A DNA stretch of 64,000 nt from Nitrospira sp. GTDB taxonomy: Bacteria > Nitrospirota > Nitrospiria > Nitrospirales > Nitrospiraceae. Of this stretch, positions 45,859 through 58,310 are shown piece by piece. The stretch lies in the NCBI GenBank assembly GCA_020846195.1, contig JADLEJ010000004.1:248001-312000 (forward strand). Reading direction: 5' to 3'. The position numbers and the translations under genes were made by a program. A model generated the notes under the pieces. It was not told the origin of the DNA and searched no databases. It saw only the letters and a program-made list of their open reading frames with translations. How positions within the stretch are numbered: position 1 is the stretch's first letter; the number at the start of each line of letters is the position of its first letter.

Positions 45859-47442
45859 TTAGCTCTCTTTTCTGGTGTAGGCTGGAAGGACCATGGGCGA
45901 AATGACATTGCTCAGATTGCCGTGTTGTTTCGCATCGGCCCGGAACCGCTGGAGATGCTGCACCGTGAGTTTGCCCTGCTTCATCGAACCAGCGCGCCCG
46001 GCGGCGGTCAGCCCCGAGCGTTTGCCGAAGACCATCAAGTCCAGCAGCGAATTGCCCATCAATCGATTACGTCCATGCAAACCGCCAGAGGCTTCGCCTG
46101 CGACAAATAAATTCTTCACATTGGTTTCTGAATTCGTATCGATCTTCACGCCGCCATTCTGATAATGCAGCGTCGGATAGATCAGGACCGGATCTTTGCT
46201 GATATCGATGCCGAACCGGTCAAACTGCATCAACATAGCTGGGAAATGCTTTTCGACTGTGCCTGGCCCATGTTCCGCGTCGAGCAACGGAGTGTCCAGC
46301 CAGACGCCGACCCGGCCCGACATCGTGCGAATGCCGCGCCCTTCCTCACACTCGCGAATGATCGACGACGACACCACATCGCGCGTATCGAGCTCGTTCA
46401 CGAACCGCTCGCCCTTGGCATTAACCAGCTGACCGCCCTCTGACCGAATGCCTTCGGTCACCAACTGCCCAACCAACTGTTCGGGATACACGGCCCCTGA
46501 GGGGTGATATTGGAACGTATCGATATGCGCCAGCTTCGCCCCCATCCGGTAGGCGATGCAAAGCCCGTCTCCGGTCGCGCCGTAGTGATTACTGGTCGGG
46601 AATCCCTGGATGTGCAGCCGGCCGATGCCGCCGGTCGCAAGAACGACTGACTTTGCCGCGACGACGACATACCGGTGATTGTCCAGGTCCTTGAAAATGG
46701 CGCCGCTGCACTGGCCGTTCTCATCGCTGAGCAACTCCACCGCCGCGCAGAATTCGATCAACTGAATCTTTTGGCTCAGGACCTCGTCCTTCAACACCCG
46801 CATGATTTCCAGGCCGGTGTAGTCGGAGCAGGTCAACAGCCGCGGCTTGGAACTGCCGCCGCCCTTCTTCACATGCAGATTGCCGTCCGCCTGCCGGTCG
46901 AACAACACGCCCAGGTCAATGAGCCACTTGGCAATCGCAGGACCGTCATCCACCATGGTCTTCAGCAGATCATGGTCGTTGTGCATGTGGCCGCCCTTGA
47001 GCGTATCGAGAAAATGCGTGACGGGAGAATCCTCCGGCGCCACGGAAATCTGCATCCCGCCCTGCGCCATCACACTATTGGAGTCGCCCAGTCTCAGCTT
47101 GGTGGCCAGCATGACTTTCGCGCCGGCTCCGTGGGCATGCAACGCCGCGGCGCAGCCGGCCCCGCCGCCGCCGATCACCAGCACATCGGTCGTATAGTCG
47201 GGCGTCAGGTCCACATCGTCCTGAATCAGGCTGTCCCCTTCGAGCAAGGTCGCCAGCTCAACGACCGTCTTCTCGCTGCTGTTGGGGCCGAACCGGATCG
47301 GGCGATAGGCGCTGGGCCGATAGTCGGGGTGGTATTTATGGATCAACTGATCGCGGTCGGCGGCAGAAAATTTCGGAATGGTTTGCTTCCGGCGAGCATC
47401 CCGAGTGTTGTGCACAATCTGTTGGAGCGCGTGAATATCCAT
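45859..47442 (-). CDS. frdA: fumarate reductase/succinate dehydrogenase flavoprotein subunit
   Basis: The 527-residue flavoprotein starts at 47442 (MDIHALQQIVHNTRD, GAGG upstream). It has an unusual N-terminal extension of about 80 residues, then the FAD motif TDVLVIGGGGAGCAAALHAHG, MAQGGMQISVAPEDSP, the substrate loop HPSGAVYPEQL and RFVNELDTRDVVSSSI, and HYQNGGVKIDTNSET...AGEASGGLHGRNRLMGNS. It stops about 50 residues after that, so the usual C-terminal helical and capping domains are much reduced. In the rTCA cycle it would reduce fumarate; the reverse direction is equally possible chemically. It follows frdB by 23 nt. Confidence 0.88.
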   Translation of the reverse strand: MDIHALQQIVHNTRDARRKQTIPKFSAADRDQLIHKYHPDYRPSAYRPIRFGPNSSEKTVVELATLLEGDSLIQDDVDLTPDYTTDVLVIGGGGAGCAAALHAHGAGAKVMLATKLRLGDSNSVMAQGGMQISVAPEDSPVTHFLDTLKGGHMHNDHDLLKTMVDDGPAIAKWLIDLGVLFDRQADGNLHVKKGGGSSKPRLLTCSDYTGLEIMRVLKDEVLSQKIQLIEFCAAVELLSDENGQCSGAIFKDLDNHRYVVVAAKSVVLATGGIGRLHIQGFPTSNHYGATGDGLCIAYRMGAKLAHIDTFQYHPSGAVYPEQLVGQLVTEGIRSEGGQLVNAKGERFVNELDTRDVVSSSIIRECEEGRGIRTMSGRVGVWLDTPLLDAEHGPGTVEKHFPAMLMQFDRFGIDISKDPVLIYPTLHYQNGGVKIDTNSETNVKNLFVAGEASGGLHGRNRLMGNSLLDLMVFGKRSGLTAAGRAGSMKQGKLTVQHLQRFRADAKQHGNLSNVISPMVLPAYTRKES

Positions 47443-47465
47443 CTCGGGCAGCCTCGACAATAAAG

Positions 47466-48176
47466 CTATTTTACGGTCGCACAGTGGTCGGCAAGTTCTT
47501 GCTCGCTCATGGCGAGGACTTTCTTCCATTCGGCATTGAACCGGCCCTCTCGGATTTCCTGAATGCGAGTCTCCAGCCCTTGGGGCTTTTCCGCGAAATG
47601 CGCGCCCTGCGCGCGGCTCACATACAGCGCCACCAGGTTCGGCGCAATGTCGGCGATGCAGACCGGCGTGCACATGCCGCACATGACGCAGTCCATGAAC
47701 ATCTCGGAGACGTTCTTGAAGTCGCCGAAGACCGCTTTCCAGACGCCTTCGCGCACATCGATTTTTTGAGGGCAGGCTTCGGTGCAGGCATTGCAGTTCC
47801 GGCACAGCGGCGCTTCAGGATAGAGGTTGAACAGGTCCTGCTTGGGATCCTTGAGCATCTGGATATCGTACGTGGCCTTCCGCGCGGGAAACGGCGGCAT
47901 GATGGTAAACGACATCCCATCTTGCACGGCCATTTGACAGGCAAGGCACGTCCGCACCTTCGGATCGTCTTTGGTGCGATAGTACGTCGCGCAGGCCCCG
48001 CAGAATCCGCCAAGACAGCCGGCCCCTCGCACCACTTCCTGGCCTGTGTACCACAACGCCTTGATGACGGTGATCCCCTCCGGCACATCGTATTTTTTGC
48101 CGGAGATTTCGATCGAGACCATCCGGGGCTTCATGACCTCAGGCTGATCGATAACGTTGGTGTCTTCTTGTGCCAT
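47466..48176 (-). CDS. frdB: fumarate reductase/succinate dehydrogenase iron-sulfur subunit
   Basis: This is a 236-residue protein from the ATG at 48176. The N-terminal plant-type ferredoxin domain has cysteines in GAGCLGGFCGACATYY and TCLACQ for a [2Fe-2S] cluster. The C-terminal part has CRNCNACTEACP and CVMCGMCTPVC, with remaining residues for [4Fe-4S]-type clusters. It lacks the CCG (HdrB-like) domain of thiol:fumarate reductases. No membrane-anchor gene follows or precedes in this operon, so the electron donor is not evident. Confidence 0.88.
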   Translation of the reverse strand: MAQEDTNVIDQPEVMKPRMVSIEISGKKYDVPEGITVIKALWYTGQEVVRGAGCLGGFCGACATYYRTKDDPKVRTCLACQMAVQDGMSFTIMPPFPARKATYDIQMLKDPKQDLFNLYPEAPLCRNCNACTEACPQKIDVREGVWKAVFGDFKNVSEMFMDCVMCGMCTPVCIADIAPNLVALYVSRAQGAHFAEKPQGLETRIQEIREGRFNAEWKKVLAMSEQELADHCATVK

Positions 48177-48297
48177 GTTCCTCAAACCGGTGAGGGGTGA
48201 AGCATGAGGGGCAAGGAGAGAGACGCTCTCTGCCTTACCCCTCGCTGCGTACTCACACAGTATACGTTCCGCTTACTGCAAAAAAGAACCCTCTACG

Positions 48298-52799
<4,502 letters not shown>

Positions 52800-52915
52800 C
52801 TCTCTTCTCCACATTCTGGCTGAAGACTACCGGCAGCAGGCTATGGGGCTACAGGTTCCACCAAGACCGACCGCCTCGTATCTCCCGCCCATTTTAATGG
52901 GGGCACTTCCCGCAA

Positions 52916-54736
52916 CTATTTCAGCGGCGGGACCTCCCGCCGTTTCGGTGCGGCATAGTTCACGAGATAATCGAACAGCCGGATCAAGCGGCCGTCCTGA
53001 CGCTTCTGATCCACCCAATGGCCGATCAACCCGATCGTCCGCGAAAGGATGAAGAACCCATTCAAGCTATCGACGGGGAATCCGATATCGACCAGCACGG
53101 CCGCCATCGTTCCATCGACGTTCAAAATCAAATTATCTTTCTTTGCGGCGGTTACTTGCTCGACCGCCAGCGCAAAATCGAGGCAAGGCGTCTTGATGTT
53201 CAAACTCTTGACGTACCCGACCAATTCCTTCACACGCTTATCCGGATTGCGCAAGCTCTTCACGCGATGGCCGATGCCCGGCACCGGACCATGATTCTTC
53301 TTCATGTAGGTCAGGAATTCGTCCACGCTCATCTTATTATCGACCGCGTATTTGAAGAAGCGGCCGGCATCGGTCACGGCGCCGCCGAAACGCGGTCCGA
53401 TCATGATCATACCAGCCGCCACCGATTGCGACAGGCCGATGCCGGCGCAGGCCGCAAGAATGGTCGCATAGGCGCCGCTCACACAGGGGCCGTGATCGGC
53501 CGACAGCATCATGATGCGCTTGACGATCTCCGCGTCCTGCTTCGAAATAAGCCGCTTATCCCACAGCAAGCCGACCACGTGGGGAATTTCATACCCTTTA
53601 TTGATAAGCTCGGAAGCCGGATAGCCGTCGTAACAAGGCTCTTCGCCACGGTCGTCGCTGATGGTCGTGCGAATCAGCGGGGTCACCATCACTTCATCCG
53701 CCTTCATGGCCGCTTCGATGCTCTTCGGCAATTTCGGCAGCGAAGCCGGCTCCACCGGTTCCTTGACTTGGCCGGACTTCAAAAGCTCCTGATACGTTTC
53801 CTTGATCGCGGGACCCAATGCGCCGAACGTCGCCGGTACAATCGCGCCAGCCTTTTTGAGAGCGTCGGATTTTGAGCGGGCCGAACCTTCCCCCTTCATC
53901 CCCTCTTTGGCGCCGGCATGGCCGAACTTCATGCCCTTCGGCAAACTCTCCTGGCAGAATCCCGAGACGACCGCCATCAACTTGATGCGCCGCTTCTTGG
54001 CTCCGTACCACTCGGCGGCCCGCTCTTCCAGATCGCCGCCCATTTCGCCGACGATGACGACCGCTTTCGTCTGCGGATCGTTTTCGAACATTTCGAGATA
54101 GCTGACATAGTCGGTGCCCGGATAGGCGTCGCCGCCGATGCCGATCGCCGTGGTGATGCCGTCGGCGAACTGCGAGCAGATCCAGATGATTTCGTTCGAG
54201 AGACCGCCCGACTTCGTGATGACGCCGAACGACCCTTCACGATAGAGCTTCGAGAGCACGAGGTTGTCGAACGCACCGCCGATCACACCGAGACGGCAGG
54301 AGCCGGCCGACACAATTCCAATCGACGACGGACCGTTGAAAACCTTGCCGAGCTTCCGCGCATGGGCGCCGAGAATCTTCGCGTCCTTCTCCGGCACGCC
54401 TTCGGTGATCATCGACACCACCTTGATGTGCGAGTCATCCAAGGCTTCCATGCCGCCCTTCATGGCCCGGTCGGCGCCGATGTAGACAAGGCTCGTGTTG
54501 ATCTGGGGATGGTTCTTGGTCGCTTCGGCAATGGTCTTATAGACAGGAACCGCCACCAACCCGCTGCCGTAAGGAATTTCGTTGGACTTGCCGGCGTCCG
54601 GCGGATAGACAAAGGCCAGGACGTTCAGCGAGCGCTTGATCAGGTAGCAGAACTCCGCCATCCGGCGCGCGGCGTTCACACCGGCGACGCCGCCCTGAAT
54701 GACCACATAGGTGTCTTTGTTTGCCAGGATACTCAT
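52916..54736 (-). CDS. aclA: ATP-citrate lyase alpha subunit (citrate synthase-like half)
   Basis: The 606-residue subunit has an N-terminal succinyl-CoA synthetase alpha-like part (GGVAGVNAARRMAEF, GSCRLGVIGGAFDN, and active-site histidine in MKFGHAGAKEGMKGEGSA). Its C-terminal citrate synthase-like domain includes GPCVSGAYATILAACAG, GIGHRVKSLRNPDKRV and CLDFALAVEQVTAAKK. ACL cleaves citrate to acetyl-CoA and oxaloacetate with ATP, the defining step of the reductive TCA cycle. Gene naming follows the Chlorobium convention, in which AclA is the larger subunit. It follows aclB by 44 nt. Confidence 0.95.
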   Translation of the reverse strand: MSILANKDTYVVIQGGVAGVNAARRMAEFCYLIKRSLNVLAFVYPPDAGKSNEIPYGSGLVAVPVYKTIAEATKNHPQINTSLVYIGADRAMKGGMEALDDSHIKVVSMITEGVPEKDAKILGAHARKLGKVFNGPSSIGIVSAGSCRLGVIGGAFDNLVLSKLYREGSFGVITKSGGLSNEIIWICSQFADGITTAIGIGGDAYPGTDYVSYLEMFENDPQTKAVVIVGEMGGDLEERAAEWYGAKKRRIKLMAVVSGFCQESLPKGMKFGHAGAKEGMKGEGSARSKSDALKKAGAIVPATFGALGPAIKETYQELLKSGQVKEPVEPASLPKLPKSIEAAMKADEVMVTPLIRTTISDDRGEEPCYDGYPASELINKGYEIPHVVGLLWDKRLISKQDAEIVKRIMMLSADHGPCVSGAYATILAACAGIGLSQSVAAGMIMIGPRFGGAVTDAGRFFKYAVDNKMSVDEFLTYMKKNHGPVPGIGHRVKSLRNPDKRVKELVGYVKSLNIKTPCLDFALAVEQVTAAKKDNLILNVDGTMAAVLVDIGFPVDSLNGFFILSRTIGLIGHWVDQKRQDGRLIRLFDYLVNYAAPKRREVPPLK

Positions 54737-54780
54737 CGGGATCTCCCCTTGTATATTTTCAATGGGCCATGAATGGCAGG

Positions 54781-55980
54781 CTATTTCGCCTGAAGTGCCA
54801 TATCGACGATATCGGTCAATGGCGTATGGCGGTCAAAGACGGTGATATCGAATCCTTCGTCCTTGAGCGCGCGCATGGCATCGAGCCCTTCCTTCTCACG
54901 CGGGCCACCCCGGCGCACCCAGATCTTGACACCCTTGAGCTTCCCCTCGGACTTCGCTTTGCGGAACCCATTGATGATGCCGCCGAACGTTTTCACGACA
55001 TCGGTGAAATTGGCGATCGCACCGCCGACGATGATGTTCTTGATGCCCGGCAGGGAGCAGATTTTTTCCGTGAGCACTTCGACGGCCCAGTCCGGCGGAT
55101 CGCCGGAATATTCGGCATAGTTCGCCAGCTTGCCACCACGCGCCACGACGGCATCGGAATAATAGACGCTGGCGCCGCCGCCGGCCGGCAGCATCGCCGT
55201 ATCGCCGCCGGGAATTTCGATGAACTTGACCGATCCCTTGATCTTGCTGTCCACCGACATCACTTCCGTTTCGTCCTTGGAGTAGGCACGTCCGAATTCA
55301 GCGGCAAAGGCAAAGTTCCAATCGGGATGGCGGAATTTCGCGTCGCCGTCGAGCAAGGTCACGGCATCGAGTGCCACCAGTTCGCCATCGCTGGCGCGAG
55401 TCACGACTGGGTTCACTTCCAGGTACTGCGCATCCTCGCTATCGAAGCAGGCAAACATTTTTCCGGCAAACTCGGCCATTTTCTTGATCAACGGGCCGGT
55501 AAATCCCGCTTCTTTCGAGAGCTTTTCGAGGGCATCGGCGGATGGAGCCTGTCCGATTGCAAGCTCGAGCCGCTTGACGCGTTCCCAATTCGATTCGACT
55601 TCAATACCACCGCAATTGGCGACCAGGATTTCGCTGCCTTCGCGCGTGGACTTCACCGCGCAATAATATTCTTCTTTGTGGGGAATCATTTCAGACACGA
55701 TCACTTGCGTGACTGTGATGCTTCCGACTTGGCGGCCGATCATCTCCTTGGTCGCGGCTTCCGCTGCTTTGAAATCCAAATCGACCTTGACCAGCCCGAG
55801 CTTAAACCGCGATCCGAGGGCCTCGTGGGCCTTGGCAACGAGCTTGGATTTCTTCAGCCATTCATTGGCTTGCCCCAGCTTCGTCAGCTCATCGACGGAG
55901 GTGACAACAACGTAATTGGGGACATTGATTCCCCACTTTTTCATCAGCCCCATTCCGGGACCTTCAAGCACCTTGGCCAT
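54781..55980 (-). CDS. aclB: ATP-citrate lyase beta subunit (ATP-grasp)
   Basis: The 399-residue ATP-grasp subunit resembles succinyl-CoA synthetase beta: SKLVAKAHEALGSRFKLGLVKVDLDF, YLEVNPVVTRASDGELVALDAV, MLPAGGGASVYYSDAVVARGG and LPGIKNIIVGGAIANFTDVVKTFGGIING. It binds ATP and citrate and pairs with AclA. It is the first gene of the operon running through acn, icd, frd and suc. The 232-nt region upstream should hold the operon promoter, but I could not fix one. Confidence 0.95.
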   Translation of the reverse strand: MAKVLEGPGMGLMKKWGINVPNYVVVTSVDELTKLGQANEWLKKSKLVAKAHEALGSRFKLGLVKVDLDFKAAEAATKEMIGRQVGSITVTQVIVSEMIPHKEEYYCAVKSTREGSEILVANCGGIEVESNWERVKRLELAIGQAPSADALEKLSKEAGFTGPLIKKMAEFAGKMFACFDSEDAQYLEVNPVVTRASDGELVALDAVTLLDGDAKFRHPDWNFAFAAEFGRAYSKDETEVMSVDSKIKGSVKFIEIPGGDTAMLPAGGGASVYYSDAVVARGGKLANYAEYSGDPPDWAVEVLTEKICSLPGIKNIIVGGAIANFTDVVKTFGGIINGFRKAKSEGKLKGVKIWVRRGGPREKEGLDAMRALKDEGFDITVFDRHTPLTDIVDMALQAK

Positions 55981-56212
55981 GACGACACTCCTTCAGCGTA
56001 GTGGAAGCCAGCGATAAGGGAGCCGGATTGTAGCGAAATCGCAGGGATGACTCAATACACCAGAGGTACTAACTCGCCCAGGCTCAAAAGGCCTAGTCCC
56101 TTCCTTTCTCAGACAGAATGAGCGAGCGAGATAACTTGTTGAATTGTCAACCGATCTCTATCTAAATTCATTGCCGCAGCAGATCCAACCCCTCTTACTT
56201 ATGCCTACGCAT

Positions 56213-57052
56213 TCACCGGCGCGTCCGAATCTTCTGGCAAGTGGTGCAAATAAACGAGCTTCGCTCGCTCTGTATTCTCCTGATAAAGGTTCCACATTTC
56301 CCAGGACAAGGGAGCCCTTCCTTGCCATACACAAGATGATGCTGCTTAAAAGTTCCCGCCGAGCCATCAGGCGCAAAAAAATCTTTCACGCTAGAGCCGC
56401 CACAGGCACTGGCTTCTCGCAAGATTGCCTGCATTGCATGATAAAGACGGTTAGCTGCGGATGGAGCCAGCTGGCTTGCAAGGACATCCGGATGCAAGCG
56501 GGCTCGAAACAGCGCTTCATTCGCATAAATATTGCCGATCCCTGCGATCACCTGTTGATGCAGTAATACGGCTTTTAAACGGCGCCGGCGCTGCAGAAGC
56601 AATTCCGCAAACTCCTCGCCAGTCACCTGAAGCGGATCGCATCCGAACCGCCTGGCACGATAGCGGTCCAGCCCAGCACGATCCAGCAGCGAGAGCCGGC
56701 CGAACCGGCGCGGATTCCAATAGCGTAATGAACCGGTCGACGCGGAATCGAATTGCATCGTGTAATGCACATGCTGGGGGAACTTGATCGGCACGGTCGG
56801 AAAGAGCAGCAGTCCGGTCATCCCAAGTTCTGCCACGAGGTAGCGCCGATCACCCGCCTTCTCAAATTCAATCGCGACGCTCTTCCCGTATCGATCGACC
56901 GCCGTTACCACGCTCCCGGGGTACCACCGATCCGTCTCGCCGCCTTCGCGAACGATGTCGGACCTCCCGACAAGGACACCGGTAACCTGGGCTCCGATCA
57001 ATCGCGCGCGAAGTTGACGAGCGGCGACTTCAGCTTCGGGAAGTTCAGGCAT
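56213..57052 (-). CDS. mutM: formamidopyrimidine-DNA glycosylase
   Basis: Fpg/MutM removes 8-oxoguanine and ring-opened purines and nicks the site. The 279-residue protein begins MPELPEAEVAARQL, with catalytic Pro2 and Glu3 (after Met removal Pro1, Glu2), and the lysine in DRYGKSVAIEF. The H2TH motif is near QQVIAGIGNIYANEALFRARLHP. The C-terminal zinc finger reads CPGKC...CTTCQ, with three residues rather than two between the first cysteines. It stands alone between the acl operon and the phosphatase gene. Confidence 0.93.
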   Translation of the reverse strand: MPELPEAEVAARQLRARLIGAQVTGVLVGRSDIVREGGETDRWYPGSVVTAVDRYGKSVAIEFEKAGDRRYLVAELGMTGLLLFPTVPIKFPQHVHYTMQFDSASTGSLRYWNPRRFGRLSLLDRAGLDRYRARRFGCDPLQVTGEEFAELLLQRRRRLKAVLLHQQVIAGIGNIYANEALFRARLHPDVLASQLAPSAANRLYHAMQAILREASACGGSSVKDFFAPDGSAGTFKQHHLVYGKEGLPCPGKCGTFIRRIQSERSSFICTTCQKIRTRR

Positions 57053-57150
57053 AGAACCCTTTACACAAAAAACGAGTACCGCATCAATGCGACTCGTTAC
57101 ACCATGGACTAGAGGAACTGCAATATTGGAGAGACCGGCCCCACGCCCAG

Positions 57151-57603
57151 CTACAAGGCGCGCGGAACAGAAGCGGGTCCGGCTTTCTTACTCGATCGAC
57201 TGGCGCGCAGCGTAATGACCTTTTCAATAGTCTCCTGCAGCTGAGGGAGCGGCATCGCTCCAGGCCGGCGGGCTTTGACGAACGCTACTGCTTCCTCATA
57301 AGACAAGCCCTGGTTGCAGCAAAAGTAGGCGATTAGGACAGATGCAGACCGTCCCATCCCAGCTCGGCAACAGACAAGTGTTCGGGTCCCAGGAGCACGC
57401 TCCTCAAGCCAAGTCACCGCGCGATCTAGCCGCGCAGGATCCACCGATGAAAACTCCTTGAATGGAATATATTCGTAGTCTAGCCAGGCGGGCGGCTCAA
57501 CTCGAAACTCTTCCGCCACCAGCAAGAGGCCTGCAATCCCTGGCATAGGGTTTCGAGCCTCGTCGATATTGCCAAGTATCAAGGCGTCAGAAATCACGTG
57601 CAT
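57151..57603 (-). CDS. dual-specificity/tyrosine-type protein phosphatase
   Basis: This is a 150-residue protein from the ATG at 57603 (MHVISDALILGNIDEAR, AGGGATG upstream). The phosphatase P-loop is LVCCRAGMGRSASV (about residue 80), matching CxxGxxR, and the upstream aspartate region is in FKEFSSVDPARLD. The family signature is HCx5R; here the histidine is replaced by cysteine. It would dephosphorylate a phosphoprotein or another phosphoester; the target is unknown. Divergent with the zinc-ribbon gene, 129 nt away. Confidence 0.78.
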   Translation of the reverse strand: MHVISDALILGNIDEARNPMPGIAGLLLVAEEFRVEPPAWLDYEYIPFKEFSSVDPARLDRAVTWLEERAPGTRTLVCCRAGMGRSASVLIAYFCCNQGLSYEEAVAFVKARRPGAMPLPQLQETIEKVITLRASRSSKKAGPASVPRAL

Positions 57604-57732
57604 GGCGACATCCCTATAGGATTGCGTGAGATGGGTCAATTGAGCCACGGCTCCTCGGCTTGGCCGTTGCAGTCTGCTGAACCCCCTCGTTATACTCGCT
57701 TAATCAGTTACTACGATGAAAAGAGGAACGAA

Positions 57733-58092
57733 ATGCCTGCTCTCTCGCCGGAAGAAGTTGAACGAAGACTGACGTCTGTCCACTGCGCCATATGCAAGGG
57801 AGATCGATTCGGGATCGACCGCCGCTTCATGCAGCCGGATGGCGAATGGCGGGGGGTCTGCGCGAAATGCCGGTACAGCTTCCCTGTCTACACCGACATG
57901 GAATTCTACCAGCGCACCCAGCCGGACATCCCCTATCGCCTCAAAGAGATCGCCTGCAAGACATGCCAGCACCGCGGAGTCGCATTGGATTTCCGTATTA
58001 CCATGTCCGTCCGCGAGGCAATATACTTTGTGACCTGCCTCAACTGCAAAACCGAGTTTCCTGAGCAATCGTCGCTGGAAGCCTTCGAATAA
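57733..58092 (+). CDS. small protein with four CxxC motifs (zinc-ribbon-like)
   Basis: This is a 119-residue protein from the ATG at 57733, chosen for AGAGGAAC upstream; the frame extends 45 residues further without a ribosome-binding site. Four CxxC pairs are spaced through it: HCAICKGD, VCAKCRYS, ACKTCQHRG and TCLNCKTE, enough for two zinc ribbons. The middle reads EFYQRTQPDIPYRLKEI. No known domain is recognised. It may bind nucleic acid or be structural, and appears to be in an operon with the 57-residue gene that follows. Confidence 0.7.
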   Translation: MPALSPEEVERRLTSVHCAICKGDRFGIDRRFMQPDGEWRGVCAKCRYSFPVYTDMEFYQRTQPDIPYRLKEIACKTCQHRGVALDFRITMSVREAIYFVTCLNCKTEFPEQSSLEAFE

Positions 58093-58129
58093 CTCCCTTT
58101 TAGTCCATCTGCGGGTGTATACTCAAAAC

Positions 58130-58303
58130 ATGGACGATGAGAAAAAACAGCAGGAACCGGAGCAGGCGCCGAAAGCCCGCAAGGAAATCCCTCTCATTTC
58201 AGTGCCCAACGACCGCGACATGATCGCGGCTGAAATGGAAGCGTTGTTCGACGAGGATCGTGTGAGCCACCAGCACGGCAGCTCAGAACCGGAAGCGGAC
58301 TAG
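58130..58303 (+). CDS. small acidic hypothetical protein
   Basis: This is a 57-residue protein from the ATG at 58130 (a GTG at 58115 is possible). It is charged and low-complexity at both ends (MDDEKKQQEPEQAPKARKE; RVSHQHGSSEPEAD), with a short central core IPLISVPNDRDMIAAEMEALFDED. It begins 37 nt after the zinc-ribbon gene. Reality of the gene is supported by clean strand context and codon pattern only. Confidence 0.5.
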   Translation: MDDEKKQQEPEQAPKARKEIPLISVPNDRDMIAAEMEALFDEDRVSHQHGSSEPEAD

Positions 58304-58310
58304 CACTCCA

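Noticed and set aside
47443..47805. Extended N-terminus of 121 residues for FrdA.
   Set aside because: The extension is read from inside frdB, is arginine-rich and has no similarity to flavoproteins; ATG 47442 has a ribosome-binding site.
56041..56212. TTGACA-like box (minus strand) in the region upstream of the acl operon.
   Set aside because: The nearest -10-like sequence is only about 11 nt away, too close for a sigma-70 promoter.
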